Below, piece after piece: positions 33,497 to 46,193 of a stretch of DNA of 47,387 nucleotides; the stretch's first letter is position 1, and every line of letters starts with the position of its first letter. Below the pieces are notes generated by a model that was not told where the DNA came from, ran no database searches, and saw only the letters and a list, made by a program, of their open reading frames with translations. The stretch covers positions 1 to 47,387 of the forward strand of contig NZ_CAIUXT010000244.1 of assembly GCF_903903185.1 (NCBI RefSeq). Reading direction: 5' to 3'. The stretch is from an uncultured Rhodoblastus sp. GTDB taxonomy: Bacteria > Pseudomonadota > Alphaproteobacteria > Rhizobiales > Beijerinckiaceae. Made by a program: the position numbers and the translations under genes.

Positions 33497-34980
33497 CTAT
33501 CTTTCCTTCATCGCCTGCGAGGCGGTTTCGACCAGCGGCGAGAAGATATATTCCAGAATGCGGCGATTGCCGGTGGCGATTTCGACGCTGACCGCCATGC
33601 CGGGCGTCAGCGGGATGGTCTGGCCGTCGATGTTCATTTTGGTGCGCGAAGGTTTCAGCGTCACCGGAAACACCAGATTTTGCGTGCGCTGGCCGCCGCC
33701 GAAGGTTTTTTCCTTCTGCCGGCGCGCCGAATCGCCTTCCGCCTGCTGCGCCTCGGGTTCGGGGATGGCGTCGCTCGCCACCCGTTCGACCGTCGCCTCC
33801 AGCGTGCCATAGCGGGTGAAGGGGAAGGATTCGATCTTGACCACGGCCGCCTGGCCCGGCTTGACGAAGCCTACGTCCTTGTTGGCCAGATAGCATTCGA
33901 TTTCCAGCGTCGCCCCTTCCGGCACGATGCGCATCAATTCCTCGCCGCTGCCCGCCACCTGACCGATGGTGCTGACCGAAAGCCCGTAGACAACGCCATC
34001 GATTGGAGCGCGCAGGTCCATGCGCTCCGACTTCAGCTTGGCCTTGACCAGCTTTTCGCGCGCGCCGTCGGCCTGCCTTTGCGCTTCGTCGAGTTTCTGG
34101 CCGTTTTCGGCGATGAAATTGGAAAAAGTCTTGTCGCGGTCGCGCGCCAGCACGTCGAGATTGGCGATGGCCGAGTCGCGCTGGCCCTGCTGGGTGGACA
34201 GTTGCGCCGTGTGATATAGCATTGTCTCCTTGGCGTCGATAAGCGCCGACTTCGCGCCGGAACCCGACTGGACCAGCGACGAGCGCATGTCCACGCGCTC
34301 CTGTAGCGTCGCGATCAACTGGCTTTGCGACGCCATGGTGGCGCTCAGGCGGTCGCGCTCGATTTCCTTCTGGCGGATCTGCGCGTCGAAGCTGGCGACG
34401 GCGTCGGAAAGTTGCGCCAGATCGCCGGACAGCACTTGTTCCTCGCGCTGGCGGATCGGTTGCGGCATCTCGGGACGCCAGTCGATCGCCGGCGGAGGCG
34501 CCAGCTTGCGCGCCTGGGCGGCGGCGACGGCGGCGTTTCGGCGAAGCGCCTCGGCGCCATAGGCGTTGTAGGCGGCCTGGGCGTCGGCCTCCTCGGCCCG
34601 CGCATCGCCGGCGTCCATTTCGATCAGCACGTCGCCGGCCTTCACCTGCTGGCCGTTTTCGACGCGAATCGCCGCGACCTTGCCGGCCTCCAGCGGTTGG
34701 ATCACCTTGACCCGGCCGGCTGGCTGGATCTTGCCCTGCGCCACCGCGACGATGTCGAGACGGCCGAACCAGCTCCATACCAGGGCGCAGACCACAAGCG
34801 CGCCGATCAGCAGGATCAGCGCCATCCGCACCGGCGAGGGCGGCGTTTCCAGTATTTCCAGATCGGCCGGCAAAAATTCCCGGTCGGCGACGAAGGGTTG
34901 CGGTTTGCGCGCGACCGGCGCAGCCGGGGCTTCCTTGGCTTCCCTGGCTTCTTTGGCTTGCCTGGTTTCCTGGACTTCGC

Positions 34981-34984
<4 letters not shown>
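33497..34984 (-). CDS. Type I secretion membrane-fusion protein (HlyD family)
   Basis: Periplasmic adaptor linking an ABC exporter to an outer-membrane channel. The 495-residue protein has a cytoplasmic N-terminus with repeated Glu-Ala-Lys words (KEAREAKEA), one membrane helix (54-73), a biotinyl/lipoyl-like half-motif (GKVAAIRVENGQQVKAGDVL), long coiled coils (about 140-320) and the second half (MDLRAPIDGVVYGLSVSTIG) plus the HlyD C-terminal segment. ATG 34984 overlaps the stop of the ABC gene (ATGA). The frame is open further upstream inside the ABC gene but that part is not coding. No TolC homologue is in the window. Confidence 0.93.
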
Positions 34985-37146
<2,162 letters not shown>

Positions 37147-37567
37147 ATCGATCGCCTCGTTATGCCATTGCCCAGGATAACCTTGTCCTGGACCCTTGTT
37201 ATGGGGCTTCCGGCTTGCCGGCGTCCGCCGCGTCCCTGACGACTGCCGTCTCGCGACGCCCGGCCGGACGGCGCCGCTCCAGCAGGCGCAACCCATCGGT
37301 CCATTTCACGGGCCGATGGTCAACGACAGCCCAATACTATCTCAGGTTGTGTCTATGAAAAGTTCACGATCCAAAAGACCAGATTATATCGCGTCGCGAG
37401 GCCGCGGAATTGACCTAGGTTAAACTTTTTTGCCGGCTCAAGTTTGAAAGCGGCCTCGCTGGCCCGCCACCGATCATGACGCCCAGCGCATCAATAAAGG
37501 GCACGCTAGCACAAATAGCGGGCCCGATGGAGAAATACTTGAAAAATCAGAAACTTGTGAAATAAGC
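37147..37567. other. Intergenic region between the ABC exporter and the glycosyltransferase
   Basis: No gene is evident. Leftward TATAAT at 37388-37383 is a good -10 word, but no matching -35 is seen 16-18 bp upstream. If used it would give a leader of about 230 nt for the exporter genes. The region 37375-37480 is markedly more AT-rich than the rest. Confidence 0.45.
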
Positions 37568-38842
37568 TCAGGCGAGGGCGGTGAGGTAGGCCTGAAGCAG
37601 GGCGGGACGCTGGCGCGCCCAGGACAGTTCCTCGACGACCCGCTTGCGCCCGTATTCTCCCATTTCGCGGCGTTTGTCGTCGTCGCCCAGCAGTTCGAGA
37701 ATGCGGTCGGCGAAATCGACAGGGTCGTTCTTGTCGGCGTAAAGCGAGGCGTCTTGCGCCGAAAAACGGCCTTCGGCGACGTCGAACTGGACGATGGGCT
37801 TGGCGAAAGCCATATATTCCATGATCTTGTTCATGGTCGATAGATCGTTCATGGCGTTGACGCGGTCGGGATTGACGCAGACGTCGGCGGTCGAAAGCAA
37901 CTCGAACAGTTCGGCGTCCGGGACGCGTCCGGAAAAGGCGACATAGTCGTCGACCTTGAGTTTGCGGCTGAGCTCCTTGAGCGCGTCGACGCTTGGACCC
38001 GATCCGGCCAGGGTGAACTGGATATCGGTCCGGCCGAGATCGTGGACGATGTGGCGAACCGATTCCAGCAGCAGGTCGATGCCCTCCTGGTCGCCCATCA
38101 CGCCGACATAGCCGACCAGGTAGCGGCGTCCGCGCTTGCAGGCGGGATTGGGCGGGACCGGCTTGATGCGCTCGATTTCCGGGCCGGAACGAACGACGAA
38201 AACCTTGTCCGGGTCCATCTTGCCGCGCCGGATGGCGATGGCGCGGTAACTTTCATTGGTGGCCATCGAGACATCTGCGGTCATGAAGGTCAGGCGCTCG
38301 ACGAGATTGAGCAGGCGCCAGAAAAAGTCCCGACGTCCGAATTTCGCCTCGTAAAGCTCCGGATTGACGTCGTGATGGTCGAAGATGAATTTGCGCCCGA
38401 GCAATTTGAAGGGCAGCGCGACGAGGAAAATCAGGTCGGGCGGATTACACCCCTGGATGACGTCGAACCCGCGCTGGAAGAAAATCTTCCAGGCCAGCCG
38501 CGTCTCGGCGGTCAGGGCGGCGAGATATTCGCGCAGATAGCCGCCCGCAGAGGCCGCTTCCACCGGCAGCGGGTGCCGGTAGATATGGACGCCCTCAATG
38601 TCCTCTTCGAGCGTCTCGTAGCCTTTGCCGGTCGGGCAGATGATCGAGACTTCGGCGCCGGCGGCCTTCAGCGTCCGCGCCTCCAGCCAGACGCGGCGGT
38701 CGAACGGCAGCGGCAGATTCTCGACGATGATCAGGATTTTCCGCCCGGCCAGCGGAGTCGCGGAGTCGGACCGGGATTCGGCGCCGGTCGCGTCGGTCGG
38801 GGTGAGGTTCGCGCTGTGGAGCAGGGAGATATTCTCACGCAT
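37568..38842 (-). CDS. GT4-family glycosyltransferase
   Basis: A 424-residue glycosyltransferase of the GT-B fold, probably building an extracellular or surface polysaccharide. The N-terminal half has ILIIVENLPLPFDRRVWLEA, a common start for exopolysaccharide glycosyltransferases; the C-terminal half has YVGVMGDQEGIDLLLESVRH, then FTLAGSGPSVDALKELSRKL and the donor-site region MNDLSTMNKIMEYMAFAKP, with the EX7E-like NKIMEYMAFAKPIVQFD. ATG 38842 follows GGAGAG; the upstream continuation of the frame lacks similarity. It lies 78 bp after the sugar-nucleotide dehydrogenase gene, same strand, likely one unit. Confidence 0.9.
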   Translation of the reverse strand: MRENISLLHSANLTPTDATGAESRSDSATPLAGRKILIIVENLPLPFDRRVWLEARTLKAAGAEVSIICPTGKGYETLEEDIEGVHIYRHPLPVEAASAGGYLREYLAALTAETRLAWKIFFQRGFDVIQGCNPPDLIFLVALPFKLLGRKFIFDHHDVNPELYEAKFGRRDFFWRLLNLVERLTFMTADVSMATNESYRAIAIRRGKMDPDKVFVVRSGPEIERIKPVPPNPACKRGRRYLVGYVGVMGDQEGIDLLLESVRHIVHDLGRTDIQFTLAGSGPSVDALKELSRKLKVDDYVAFSGRVPDAELFELLSTADVCVNPDRVNAMNDLSTMNKIMEYMAFAKPIVQFDVAEGRFSAQDASLYADKNDPVDFADRILELLGDDDKRREMGEYGRKRVVEELSWARQRPALLQAYLTALA

Positions 38843-38920
38843 GTTTGAGGCTCTCCGTGGAGCGGCGTGCAAGAAAGGCAATCGGGAGTCTTTCGCGGTT
38901 CGCATGAAACGCGAAAGATT

Positions 38921-40183
38921 TCAGGAAAGCCGGTCGAGATTGAGGAGTTTGCCGCAATTGAGGGTCAGTCCTGCCGCCATGCCGCTCATGTCGACGACGA
39001 CATCATAGGTCTGGGTTGCGATGGTTTCCGCCGAAACGAGGAGATCCGGCAGGGTCGGCAGATGCAGGAAGCTGTATCCGAGATTCTGCCCGATCAGCTG
39101 TTGTGGATGGAGATAGGGGTCATAGATCGAAAGTTTGTATCCGGCGTTCAGCAATTTGCGCGCCATGTCGACTTTCGGGCTTTCGCGCAGGTCGTCGCTT
39201 TCCTTCTTGAACGCCAGGCCAAGCATCAGCACCGATCCGCCCGGCGGCAGGTCCGCCGTCACCTGTTCGTAGAGGAAATGCTTGTGGGCTTCATTGGAGC
39301 GCAGCAGGGCGTCGATCAGGCGGGTGTTGGCCCCGACATCCGCCGCAATATATTGCAGCGCGCGCACGTCCTTGGGCAGGCAGGAGCCGCCGAAAGCGCC
39401 GCCCGGCCGGAAATAATAGGGCGAAATGTTCAGCTTCGTGTCGGAGATGAAGATTTCATGCATCTTGCTGGCGCTGATGCCGAGCTGCGTGCAGACTCGG
39501 CCGATTTCGTTGGCGAAGGCCACTTTTACCGCGTGAAACGTGTTGTCGACGAATTTCGTGATCTCGGATTCACGATATTTCGTATAGAAAACCGGCGCCT
39601 TGATGTTCTTGTTCAATTCTTCCATGCGCGGGTTGGGCAGGCTGTCGACCGTGCCGATGACAATTTTCGGCGGATTGAAATAATCGTTGATCGCATAGGC
39701 TTCGCGCAGGAACTCGGGATTATAGACCAGTTCGATGCAGCTGAAATTCTTGCCGAGCGTCGATTCGAAAATCGGCTTGATCAATTCCTCGATCGTGCCG
39801 GGACGAATCGTCGAGCGATAGACGACGGTCAGCGGCGTTTGGCGTTTGGGATCGACGGCTGTGGCGATCTGGCGCGACACTTCGGCGATATAGGTCATGT
39901 TGTGCGACCCGTCGACGCCGCTCGGGGTGCCGACGCAGACGATCGCCAGGTCGCATTGGTTGAGTTGCTGCGAGCCGTCGGTCGTGCAATGCAGCAGGCC
40001 GCCGGCGACCGCCTTGGAAAGCAGGTCCTCGAGACCCGGCTCCTGGATCGGCGACTTGCCGGAATTGGCTTCCTTGACCTTGCGTTCGCTGACATCGACG
40101 CCGAGCACCCAATGCCCCTCGGAAGTCAGGCAGGCGGCGGCGGTAAGTCCGACGTATCCCAAACCGTAAATTGCAATTTTCAT
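38921..40183 (-). CDS. GDP-mannose 6-dehydrogenase / UDP-glucose dehydrogenase family
   Basis: Oxidises a nucleotide sugar twice with NAD+ to a uronic acid for polysaccharide synthesis. The 420-residue protein has the NAD motif IAIYGLGYVGLTAAACL, the substrate segment YNPEFLREAYAINDYFNPP, and the catalytic Cys268 in RPGGAFGGSCLPKDVRAL. The wording TKLNISPYYFRPGGAFGGSC and FANEIGRVC is closer to AlgD-type GDP-mannose dehydrogenases than to UDP-glucose dehydrogenases, but substrate specificity is an inference. The C-terminal domain (AFKKESDDLRESPKVDMARK) is complete. The glycosyltransferase follows. Confidence 0.9.
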   Translation of the reverse strand: MKIAIYGLGYVGLTAAACLTSEGHWVLGVDVSERKVKEANSGKSPIQEPGLEDLLSKAVAGGLLHCTTDGSQQLNQCDLAIVCVGTPSGVDGSHNMTYIAEVSRQIATAVDPKRQTPLTVVYRSTIRPGTIEELIKPIFESTLGKNFSCIELVYNPEFLREAYAINDYFNPPKIVIGTVDSLPNPRMEELNKNIKAPVFYTKYRESEITKFVDNTFHAVKVAFANEIGRVCTQLGISASKMHEIFISDTKLNISPYYFRPGGAFGGSCLPKDVRALQYIAADVGANTRLIDALLRSNEAHKHFLYEQVTADLPPGGSVLMLGLAFKKESDDLRESPKVDMARKLLNAGYKLSIYDPYLHPQQLIGQNLGYSFLHLPTLPDLLVSAETIATQTYDVVVDMSGMAAGLTLNCGKLLNLDRLS

Positions 40184-40861
40184 CGAAGGCTCGCATCAGG
40201 TTAGGTGGGCTAAAGGCGTTTTCCCGGACTTTTCCGACAATCTGCCGACAGCGTCGAAGGACGGCTGGCGCTCGGCTGCGTCTCGGCGCGAAAGGTCGCG
40301 GAATTGCCGAAAAATCCAAGATTTCAGATACTAAGCTGCCAAGCACATAAATCGAACTGGACCACGATACAAGCCAAACTTGTCAATTTTCGCGGCAAAA
40401 GCAAAATTCGTCCCGGCCCTTGGTTCTTGCGATGCCGAGGAACCCGGCGCGATTTAAGGGATTTTTTTCGCGCCTTTTCTGTCAACAACCGGTGCTCGAA
40501 TGTTTCGCCGGTCGCCGCCGCGCGACGCGCCCGGCGACGATTGGCCGCAAAATTTTCCGGACACGGATGAGAAACCGCCTTTCGCCCGTCGTCGGGCCGT
40601 GTTCATATCCGGGCCAAGGACTTCCCGTCGTCGAACGAACGGGCGCCAACAGGCGGAGGAAACGATGATCTGGATAGTCGGCCCTGGCGCTGTTCGGGGC
40701 GATGCGGGCCGTTTGCCGCATTTGCCGCCGTCGAACTCGGCCGGCGCCGGTCCTGGAAATTCAATTCCCGCGCCTTTTCCGCATCGGTTCATGCCGGAAC
40801 GCAGGCCGGGTCTTGCCTGTCGCGGCGCGGCGCCATCCGATCGCTAACAAGGGGGAGAAAA
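40184..40861. other. 678-bp intergenic region upstream of the CoA-transferase
   Basis: It separates divergent genes. Besides the small frame at 40665 I see no supported gene, and no clear sigma-70 promoter; a leftward TTGACA at 40386-40381 has no good -10 partner. The last 11 bases before the CoA-transferase (AAGGGGGAGAAAA) are a strong ribosome site. Confidence 0.5.
40665..40847 (+). CDS. Doubtful small ORF behind a strong ribosome site
   Basis: GGCGGAGGAAACG precedes ATG 40665, one of the better ribosome sites in the window. The 60-residue frame begins [20 protein letters not shown] and is Pro/Arg-rich with no recognisable family. Moving one base after the fifth codon gives [11 protein letters not shown], so that [13 protein letters not shown] would read as a membrane helix. 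It may be a frameshifted remnant of a small membrane protein gene, a sequencing artefact, or not a gene at all. Confidence 0.25.
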   Translation: MIWIVGPGAVRGDAGRLPHLPPSNSAGAGPGNSIPAPFPHRFMPERRPGLACRGAAPSDR

Positions 40862-42844
40862 ATGCCCAACCATCCCGCGCTGCCCTATCTCAGAGCTTCC
40901 GAACTCGGCAAGGTCGTCACCGCCGCCGAGGCGGTCCGGCTGATCCAGGATGGCGACACCCTCGCCACCGGCGGCTTCGTCGGCATTGGTTTCGCCGAAG
41001 AAATCGCCATGGCGCTGGAAGAGCGCTTTCTGAAGGGCAGCGCCAGCGAACCGGAAGTGGCCGGCGCGCCCCGCGACCTCACGCTCGTCTATGCGGCGGG
41101 GCAGGGCGACGGCAAGCAACGCGGCCTCAATCACCTCGGCCATGAGGGGTTGGTCAAGAAGATCATCGGCGGCCATTGGGGCCTTGCGCCGAAACTGCAA
41201 GCGCTGGCCACCTCCAACCTGATCGAGGCCTATAACCTGCCGCAGGGCGTGATCTCGCATCTGTTTCGCGACATCGCCGCCCATCGGCCCGGCCATATCA
41301 GCGCCGTCGGCCTCGGCACTTTCGTCGATCCGCGCAACGGCGGCGGCAAGCTCAACGCCAGGACCACCGAGGATATCGTCGAGCTGATGATCATCGGCGG
41401 CAAGGAATATCTGTTCTATCGCGCCTTTCCCATCGATGTGGGCATCATCCGCGCCACCACCGGCGACGCCGACGGCAACCTGACCATGGAAAAAGAGGCG
41501 CTGACCCTCGAATCGCTGGCCATAGCCATGGCGACGCATAATTCCGGCGGCATTGTCATCGCCCAGGTCGAGCGGGTCGCCGAAAGCGGCAGCCTCAATC
41601 CGCGCCAGGTGAAAATTCCCGGCATTTTCGTCGATTGCGTGGTGGTGGCCAAGCCCGAAAACCACTGGCAGACCTTCTCCACCCAATATAATCCGGGCTA
41701 TAGCGGCGAAATCCGCGTGCGCGCCGGCGCCCTGCCGGTCATGCCGATGTCCGAACGCAAGATCATCGCCCGCCGCGCCGCCCTGGAGCTCAAGCCCAAC
41801 AGCGTCGTCAATCTCGGCATCGGGATGCCGGAAGGCGTCTCCGCCGTCGGCAACGAGGAAAAGATCATCGATCTGTTCACCCTGACCGCCGAGCCCGGGG
41901 TCATCGGCGGCATTCCGGCGAGCGGCACGGATTTCGGCGCGGCGGTCAACACCCAGGCGGTGATCGACCAGCCCTATCAGTTCGACTTCTACGATGGCGG
42001 CGGCCTCGACCTCGCCATTCTGGGGCTGGCGCAGGCCGACCGCAGCGGCAATCTGAACGTGTCGAAATTCGGTCCGCGACTGGCCGGCGCCGGCGGATTC
42101 ATCAATATCAGCCAGAACGCCAAGAAGGTGATTTTCGTCGGCACCTTCACCGCCGGCAATCTCGAAGTGGCGCTCAAGGAGGGGAAATTGGCGATTTTGC
42201 GCGAAGGCAAGTCGCGCAAATTCGTAGCCGAGGTCGAGCACCGCACCTTTTCCGGCAAGATCGCCTTCTCGCGCCAGCAGCCGGTGCTCTACGTCACCGA
42301 ACGCTGCGTCTTCGCCCTGCGCGAGGACGGGATAGAGCTGATCGAAGTGGCGCCCGGCGTCGATATCGAGCGCGATATTCTGTCCCATATGGATTTCAAG
42401 CCGATCGTCGCGCGCGATCCCGCCTTGATGGATGCGCGGATTTTCGCCGACAAGCCGATGGGGCTGCGCGACGATCTCCTGAGCCTGCCGATCGAGCAGA
42501 GGTTCAACTGGGACGCGAGCAAGGGCCTGTTCTTCGTCAATCTCGAACGCTATTCGGTGCGCAGCAAGGCGGATATCGAGAACATCAGGCTGCTGGTGCA
42601 ATCGATTCTCGCGCCGCTCGGGCGCAAGGTCAGCGCGGTGGTCAACTACGACAAATTCGTCATCATGCCGGAATTGCTCGACGACTATTCCGACATGGTG
42701 CGGGGTCTGATGGACGCCTATTACAGCGAGGTCACCCGCTATACCACCAGCGGCTTCCTGCGCGCCAAACTGGGCGCGGCGCTGAGCAAGCGCGGGGTTG
42801 CGCCGCATATTTACGAACGCTCGGAAGAAGAGGCGCAGAGCTGA
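40862..42844 (+). CDS. Acyl-CoA:acetate/3-ketoacid CoA-transferase (family I) with extra C-terminal domain
   Basis: Moves CoA between short-chain acids, as in propionate or acetoacetate CoA-transferases (YdiF/PCT group). The single chain fuses the alpha and beta halves: [20 protein letters not shown] in the first and [20 protein letters not shown] in the second, with the catalytic Glu at E344 in [14 protein letters not shown]. The family core ends near residue 520. A further 140 residues follow ([40 protein letters not shown]), making 660 against about 530 in E. coli YdiF. The extension is not degenerate and is in frame. The neighbour 3-hydroxyisobutyryl-CoA hydrolase suggests propionate/valine-type acyl-CoA traffic. 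Confidence 0.88.
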   Translation: MPNHPALPYLRASELGKVVTAAEAVRLIQDGDTLATGGFVGIGFAEEIAMALEERFLKGSASEPEVAGAPRDLTLVYAAGQGDGKQRGLNHLGHEGLVKKIIGGHWGLAPKLQALATSNLIEAYNLPQGVISHLFRDIAAHRPGHISAVGLGTFVDPRNGGGKLNARTTEDIVELMIIGGKEYLFYRAFPIDVGIIRATTGDADGNLTMEKEALTLESLAIAMATHNSGGIVIAQVERVAESGSLNPRQVKIPGIFVDCVVVAKPENHWQTFSTQYNPGYSGEIRVRAGALPVMPMSERKIIARRAALELKPNSVVNLGIGMPEGVSAVGNEEKIIDLFTLTAEPGVIGGIPASGTDFGAAVNTQAVIDQPYQFDFYDGGGLDLAILGLAQADRSGNLNVSKFGPRLAGAGGFINISQNAKKVIFVGTFTAGNLEVALKEGKLAILREGKSRKFVAEVEHRTFSGKIAFSRQQPVLYVTERCVFALREDGIELIEVAPGVDIERDILSHMDFKPIVARDPALMDARIFADKPMGLRDDLLSLPIEQRFNWDASKGLFFVNLERYSVRSKADIENIRLLVQSILAPLGRKVSAVVNYDKFVIMPELLDDYSDMVRGLMDAYYSEVTRYTTSGFLRAKLGAALSKRGVAPHIYERSEEEAQS

Positions 42845-42945
42845 GATCGACGCCATTTTATATGTAGGCAGTTCGACCGGGTTGAGCCGGCGCCCCGGGT
42901 CGGTTTAGGTGATCCCGGGCAAACGAGAATTGGCAGGTCGCCGGC

Positions 42946-43977
42946 ATGAATGCGGAAGCGGAAGTTCTGGTCGATGTCGCCGAAGGGGTGGGCTTCATCA
43001 CGCTCAATCGCCCCAAGGCGATCAATGCGCTGACCCATGGCATGGTAAGGACCATCGCGTCGGCGCTGGCGGCGTGGAGCGCCGACGTTTCCGTTCATCT
43101 CGTGCTGATTCGGGGGGCGGGCGAGCGCGGCTTTTGCGCCGGCGGCGATATTCGCGACATATACGAGGCCATGCTGGCCGGCGATCCGAGGCCGGCGGCG
43201 TTCTGGCGCGACGAATATGCGCTCAACCAGGCCATCGCCGATTATTCCAAGCCCGTCGTCGTGGTGATGAACGGCATCGTCATGGGCGGCGGCATCGGCC
43301 TTTCCGCCCACGGCTCGCATCGCATCGTCACGCAGACCACCACCATCGCCATGCCGGAGACCAGTATCGGCTTCCTGCCCGACGTCGGCGGCTCCTATCT
43401 CTTGTCGCAGGCGCCCGGCGAAGGCGGAACCCAGCTGGCGCTGACCGCCGGTCGCATCGGGGCCGCCGACGCGCTTTTCCTCGGCCTCGCCGATGTGCAT
43501 ATCGAGAATGCGCGGCTCGCCGATCTGCCCCGGCTGCTGAGCGACTGCCGCACGACGGAGGATGTCGCGAGCCGGCTGCGGGCGCTGGCGACGCCGCCCG
43601 CGCCTGGCCAACTGGCCGACGACCGCCAGCGGATCGACGCCGCTTATGCGTCCGACAGCGTCGAGGAAATCTGCGCGCGGCTGGAGGCGGGGGGCGAACC
43701 CCAATCGCTGGAGGATTTGCAGAAAATTCGCGGCAATTCGCCGACCTCGCTCAAAATTACCCTGCGCGCCCTGCGCAAGGGCCGGCAATATGGCAAGCTC
43801 GCGCCCTGTCTGGCGATGGAGTTGACGGCGGCCACCCACATCATGCGCGGTCACGACATGCGCGAAGGCATTCGCGCGGCGGTGATCGACAAGGACCGCA
43901 AGCCGAAATGGTCGCCGGCCCGGCTCGAAGACGTCTCCGAGGCGACCGTGGACGCCTATTTCGTGGACAGCGACTGA
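42946..43977 (+). CDS. 3-hydroxyisobutyryl-CoA hydrolase (enoyl-CoA hydratase family)
   Basis: Crotonase-fold enzyme of valine breakdown, cleaving 3-hydroxyisobutyryl-CoA. In the 343-residue protein the oxyanion hole is formed by FCAGGDIRDIY (about 63-73) and NGIVMGGGIGLS (109-120); catalytic residues E138 and D146 lie in MPETSIGFLPDVGGSY, the hallmark separating HIBCH from ordinary hydratases. The C-terminal SPTSLKITLRALRKG and MREGIRAAVIDKDRKPKWSP are also typical. The gene lies 101 bp after the CoA-transferase on the same strand. ATG 42946 has only a weak ribosome site. Confidence 0.92.
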   Translation: MNAEAEVLVDVAEGVGFITLNRPKAINALTHGMVRTIASALAAWSADVSVHLVLIRGAGERGFCAGGDIRDIYEAMLAGDPRPAAFWRDEYALNQAIADYSKPVVVVMNGIVMGGGIGLSAHGSHRIVTQTTTIAMPETSIGFLPDVGGSYLLSQAPGEGGTQLALTAGRIGAADALFLGLADVHIENARLADLPRLLSDCRTTEDVASRLRALATPPAPGQLADDRQRIDAAYASDSVEEICARLEAGGEPQSLEDLQKIRGNSPTSLKITLRALRKGRQYGKLAPCLAMELTAATHIMRGHDMREGIRAAVIDKDRKPKWSPARLEDVSEATVDAYFVDSD

Positions 43978-44035
43978 GGCGGTCCGCGCAACGGCGAAGC
44001 GACGCGACGCGGCGCGAGAGTCTGAGGTCTTGCAC

Positions 44036-45295
44036 TCACTCCGGCCTGAGCAGCACGTGTTTCTTCTTGCCGACCGAAAGCTTGGCGACGCCGTCACAGG
44101 CAAAATCGACCGCGCCCAGCACGTAGCGCTCGTCGGTCACGGTCGCATCGTTGAGCTTCAGCCCGCCGCCCTTGATCTGGCGCCGCGCCTCGCCGGTCGA
44201 GGGCGTCAGGCCGGCCTTGACAAAGGCCGACAGCACGCCCAGGCCCGCCGCGACCTCGGCGGCGGCGATTGCGACGCTTGGCAGGTCCTGCGCCACCACG
44301 CCCTCGACGAAGGTTTTGCGCGCGGTCTCGGCGGCCTGGCCGGCGGCGGCGCGTCCATGCAGCAAAGCGGTGGCCTCGTTGGCGAGAATTTTTTTCGCCT
44401 CGTTGATTTCCGCGCCTTGGAGCGCCGCCAGCCGGGCGATCTCGTCGAGCGGCAAGGTCGTGAACAGCTTTAGGAACCTTGCGACGTCGGCGTCCTCGGC
44501 GTTACGCCAATATTGCCAGTAATCGTAGACCGGCAGCATGTCGGCGTTGAGCCAGACCGCGCCGGCGGCGGTTTTGCCCATTTTCGCGCCCGAGGCCGTG
44601 GTCAGCAGCGGCGAGGTCAACGCGTAAAGCTGCGGCGTGCCCATGCGCCGGCCGAGATCGAGGCCGGTGACGATATTGCCCCATTGATCCGAGCCGCCCA
44701 TCTGCAAGACGCAATCATGGCGGCGGTTCAGCTCGACGAAATCATAGGCTTGCAGGCACATGTAGTTGAATTCGATGAAGGACAGCTCGTGCTCGCGCTC
44801 CAGCCGCAGCTTGACCGAATCCATCGCCATCATGCGGTTGACGGAAAAATGCCGGCCGACGTCGCGCAGGAAGTCGATGTAGTTGAGCTTGCACAACCAT
44901 TCCGCGTTGTCGCTGAGCAAGGCGTCGGTCTTTTCCGCGCCAAAGGTCAGAAATTTCTCGAAAATTTTCTGGATCGACCTTTTGTTGGCTTCGATCTGCT
45001 CGACAGTCAGCATCTTGCGGCTTTCGTCCTTGCCGGACGGGTCGCCGACGCGCGTCGTGCCGCCGCCCATCAGGGCGATCGGCTTCCCGCCGGACTTTTG
45101 CAGCCAGTGCAGCATCATGATCGGCAGCAGCGAGCCGACATGCAGCGAGGCGGCGGTGCAGTCGAAGCCGATATAGGCGATGAGGTCGCCGGAAAGCGCC
45201 TTCCTGTCCAGCCCTTCGAGGTCGGAACATTGATGGATGAACCCTCGCGCGGAAAGGGTGCGCAGAAATTCTGATTGGGGTTGGAAGGGGGTCAT
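44036..45295 (-). CDS. tyrS: Tyrosyl-tRNA synthetase
   Basis: Charges tRNA-Tyr. The 419-residue class I enzyme has the HIGH-type motif [12 protein letters not shown] (H52), the tyrosine-binding [19 protein letters not shown] and [15 protein letters not shown], and the KMSKS-type motif KMGKT (238-242). An S4 RNA-binding domain forms the C-terminus ([20 protein letters not shown], ending [12 protein letters not shown]). ATG 45295 follows GAGGATC. It converges with the HIBCH gene. Confidence 0.97.
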   Translation of the reverse strand: MTPFQPQSEFLRTLSARGFIHQCSDLEGLDRKALSGDLIAYIGFDCTAASLHVGSLLPIMMLHWLQKSGGKPIALMGGGTTRVGDPSGKDESRKMLTVEQIEANKRSIQKIFEKFLTFGAEKTDALLSDNAEWLCKLNYIDFLRDVGRHFSVNRMMAMDSVKLRLEREHELSFIEFNYMCLQAYDFVELNRRHDCVLQMGGSDQWGNIVTGLDLGRRMGTPQLYALTSPLLTTASGAKMGKTAAGAVWLNADMLPVYDYWQYWRNAEDADVARFLKLFTTLPLDEIARLAALQGAEINEAKKILANEATALLHGRAAAGQAAETARKTFVEGVVAQDLPSVAIAAAEVAAGLGVLSAFVKAGLTPSTGEARRQIKGGGLKLNDATVTDERYVLGAVDFACDGVAKLSVGKKKHVLLRPE

Positions 45296-45365
45296 TTGAT
45301 CCTCGGCTTTGCGCGAGGTTTAGATTTTTGAAGCCCAGGGCGCAAGGCGGCCGGAACAAGCGGCG

Positions 45366-45785
45366 TCATTCTCCGATGATCTTCACCAAAACCCGCTTCC
45401 TCCTCCCGCCGTCGAATTCGCCATAGAAAATCTGCTCCCACGGCCCAAAATCGAGTTTTCCGGCGGTGATCGCCACCACCACCTCGCGGCCCATGATCTG
45501 GCGTTTCATATGGGCGTCCGCATTGTCCTCGCCCGTGCGGTTATGGCGATAGGAGGCGACCGGCTCATGCGGCGCGAGCTTTTCCAGCCAGACTTCATAA
45601 TCGTGATGCAACCCGCTCTCGTCGTCGTTGATGAACACCGAGGCGGTGATGTGCATGGCGTTGACCAGCGCCAGACCTTCCTGCACGCCGCTCTCGCGCA
45701 AGGCGGCTTCAACCTGCGGCGTGATATTGACGAGGGCGCGGCGGCCCGGCGTATCGAACCAGAGTTCCTTGCGGTAGGATTTCAT
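45366..45785 (-). CDS. YjbQ/UPF0047 family protein
   Basis: A 139-residue member of the YjbQ (UPF0047) family, annotated in places as a secondary thiamine-phosphate synthase. The family signature is complete: [59 protein letters not shown] and [20 protein letters not shown]. The clustered His residues (H45, H60, H61, H92) are expected metal ligands. It lies between tyrS and vapC, same strand, with 70 and 21 bp gaps. Confidence 0.9.
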   Translation of the reverse strand: MKSYRKELWFDTPGRRALVNITPQVEAALRESGVQEGLALVNAMHITASVFINDDESGLHHDYEVWLEKLAPHEPVASYRHNRTGEDNADAHMKRQIMGREVVVAITAGKLDFGPWEQIFYGEFDGGRRKRVLVKIIGE

Positions 45786-45806
45786 GTCGTCCGCCTTTTC
45801 ATGGGA

Positions 45807-46193
45807 TCAGATCGCCGCCGTCACATCGGTCTGGGAAAAATCATTGCCGACAAAAAGCAAGGGACAATCATTCGTCTTGGCGACTTCATAAGCGAAGCAA
45901 TCGCCAAAATTAAGCCCCGCAGAATGGACGCCTTTTCCCCACTTGGCGTAGGCCTCGGCGACCCGATGCGCCGAATCTGAGGTGACGCTGACGATCTCCC
46001 AATCGAACAGGTAAAACAGGCTCAACATTTCAGCGGCGATATTGGCGCGCCCGCCTGCGACGATCAGCGCCTCGGCGACCGTTCCGGCGGAAATCAGCAC
46101 TCGCCCAGCATTGGCGAGCGCCTGCGAACATACATTGCCCTCAGGCTCGCGCTTCAGGATCGCCATCAACGCAGAAGTGTCGACCGCGATCAT
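45807..46193 (-). CDS. vapC: VapC-type toxin, PIN-domain ribonuclease
   Basis: Toxin of a type II toxin-antitoxin pair; PIN ribonucleases cleave tRNA or rRNA. The 128-residue protein has all four acidic residues of the active site: D5 (MIAVDTSALMAIL), E41 (TVAEALIV), D98 (LNFGDCFAYEVA) and D118 (VGNDFSQTDV). Its ATG overlaps the stop of the antitoxin gene (ATGA), the usual arrangement. Confidence 0.92.
   Translation of the reverse strand: MIAVDTSALMAILKREPEGNVCSQALANAGRVLISAGTVAEALIVAGGRANIAAEMLSLFYLFDWEIVSVTSDSAHRVAEAYAKWGKGVHSAGLNFGDCFAYEVAKTNDCPLLFVGNDFSQTDVTAAI

Noticed and set aside
40844..42856. A 670-codon open frame opposite the CoA-transferase
   Set aside because: Antisense shadow of a gene with catalytic Glu motif and good ribosome site.
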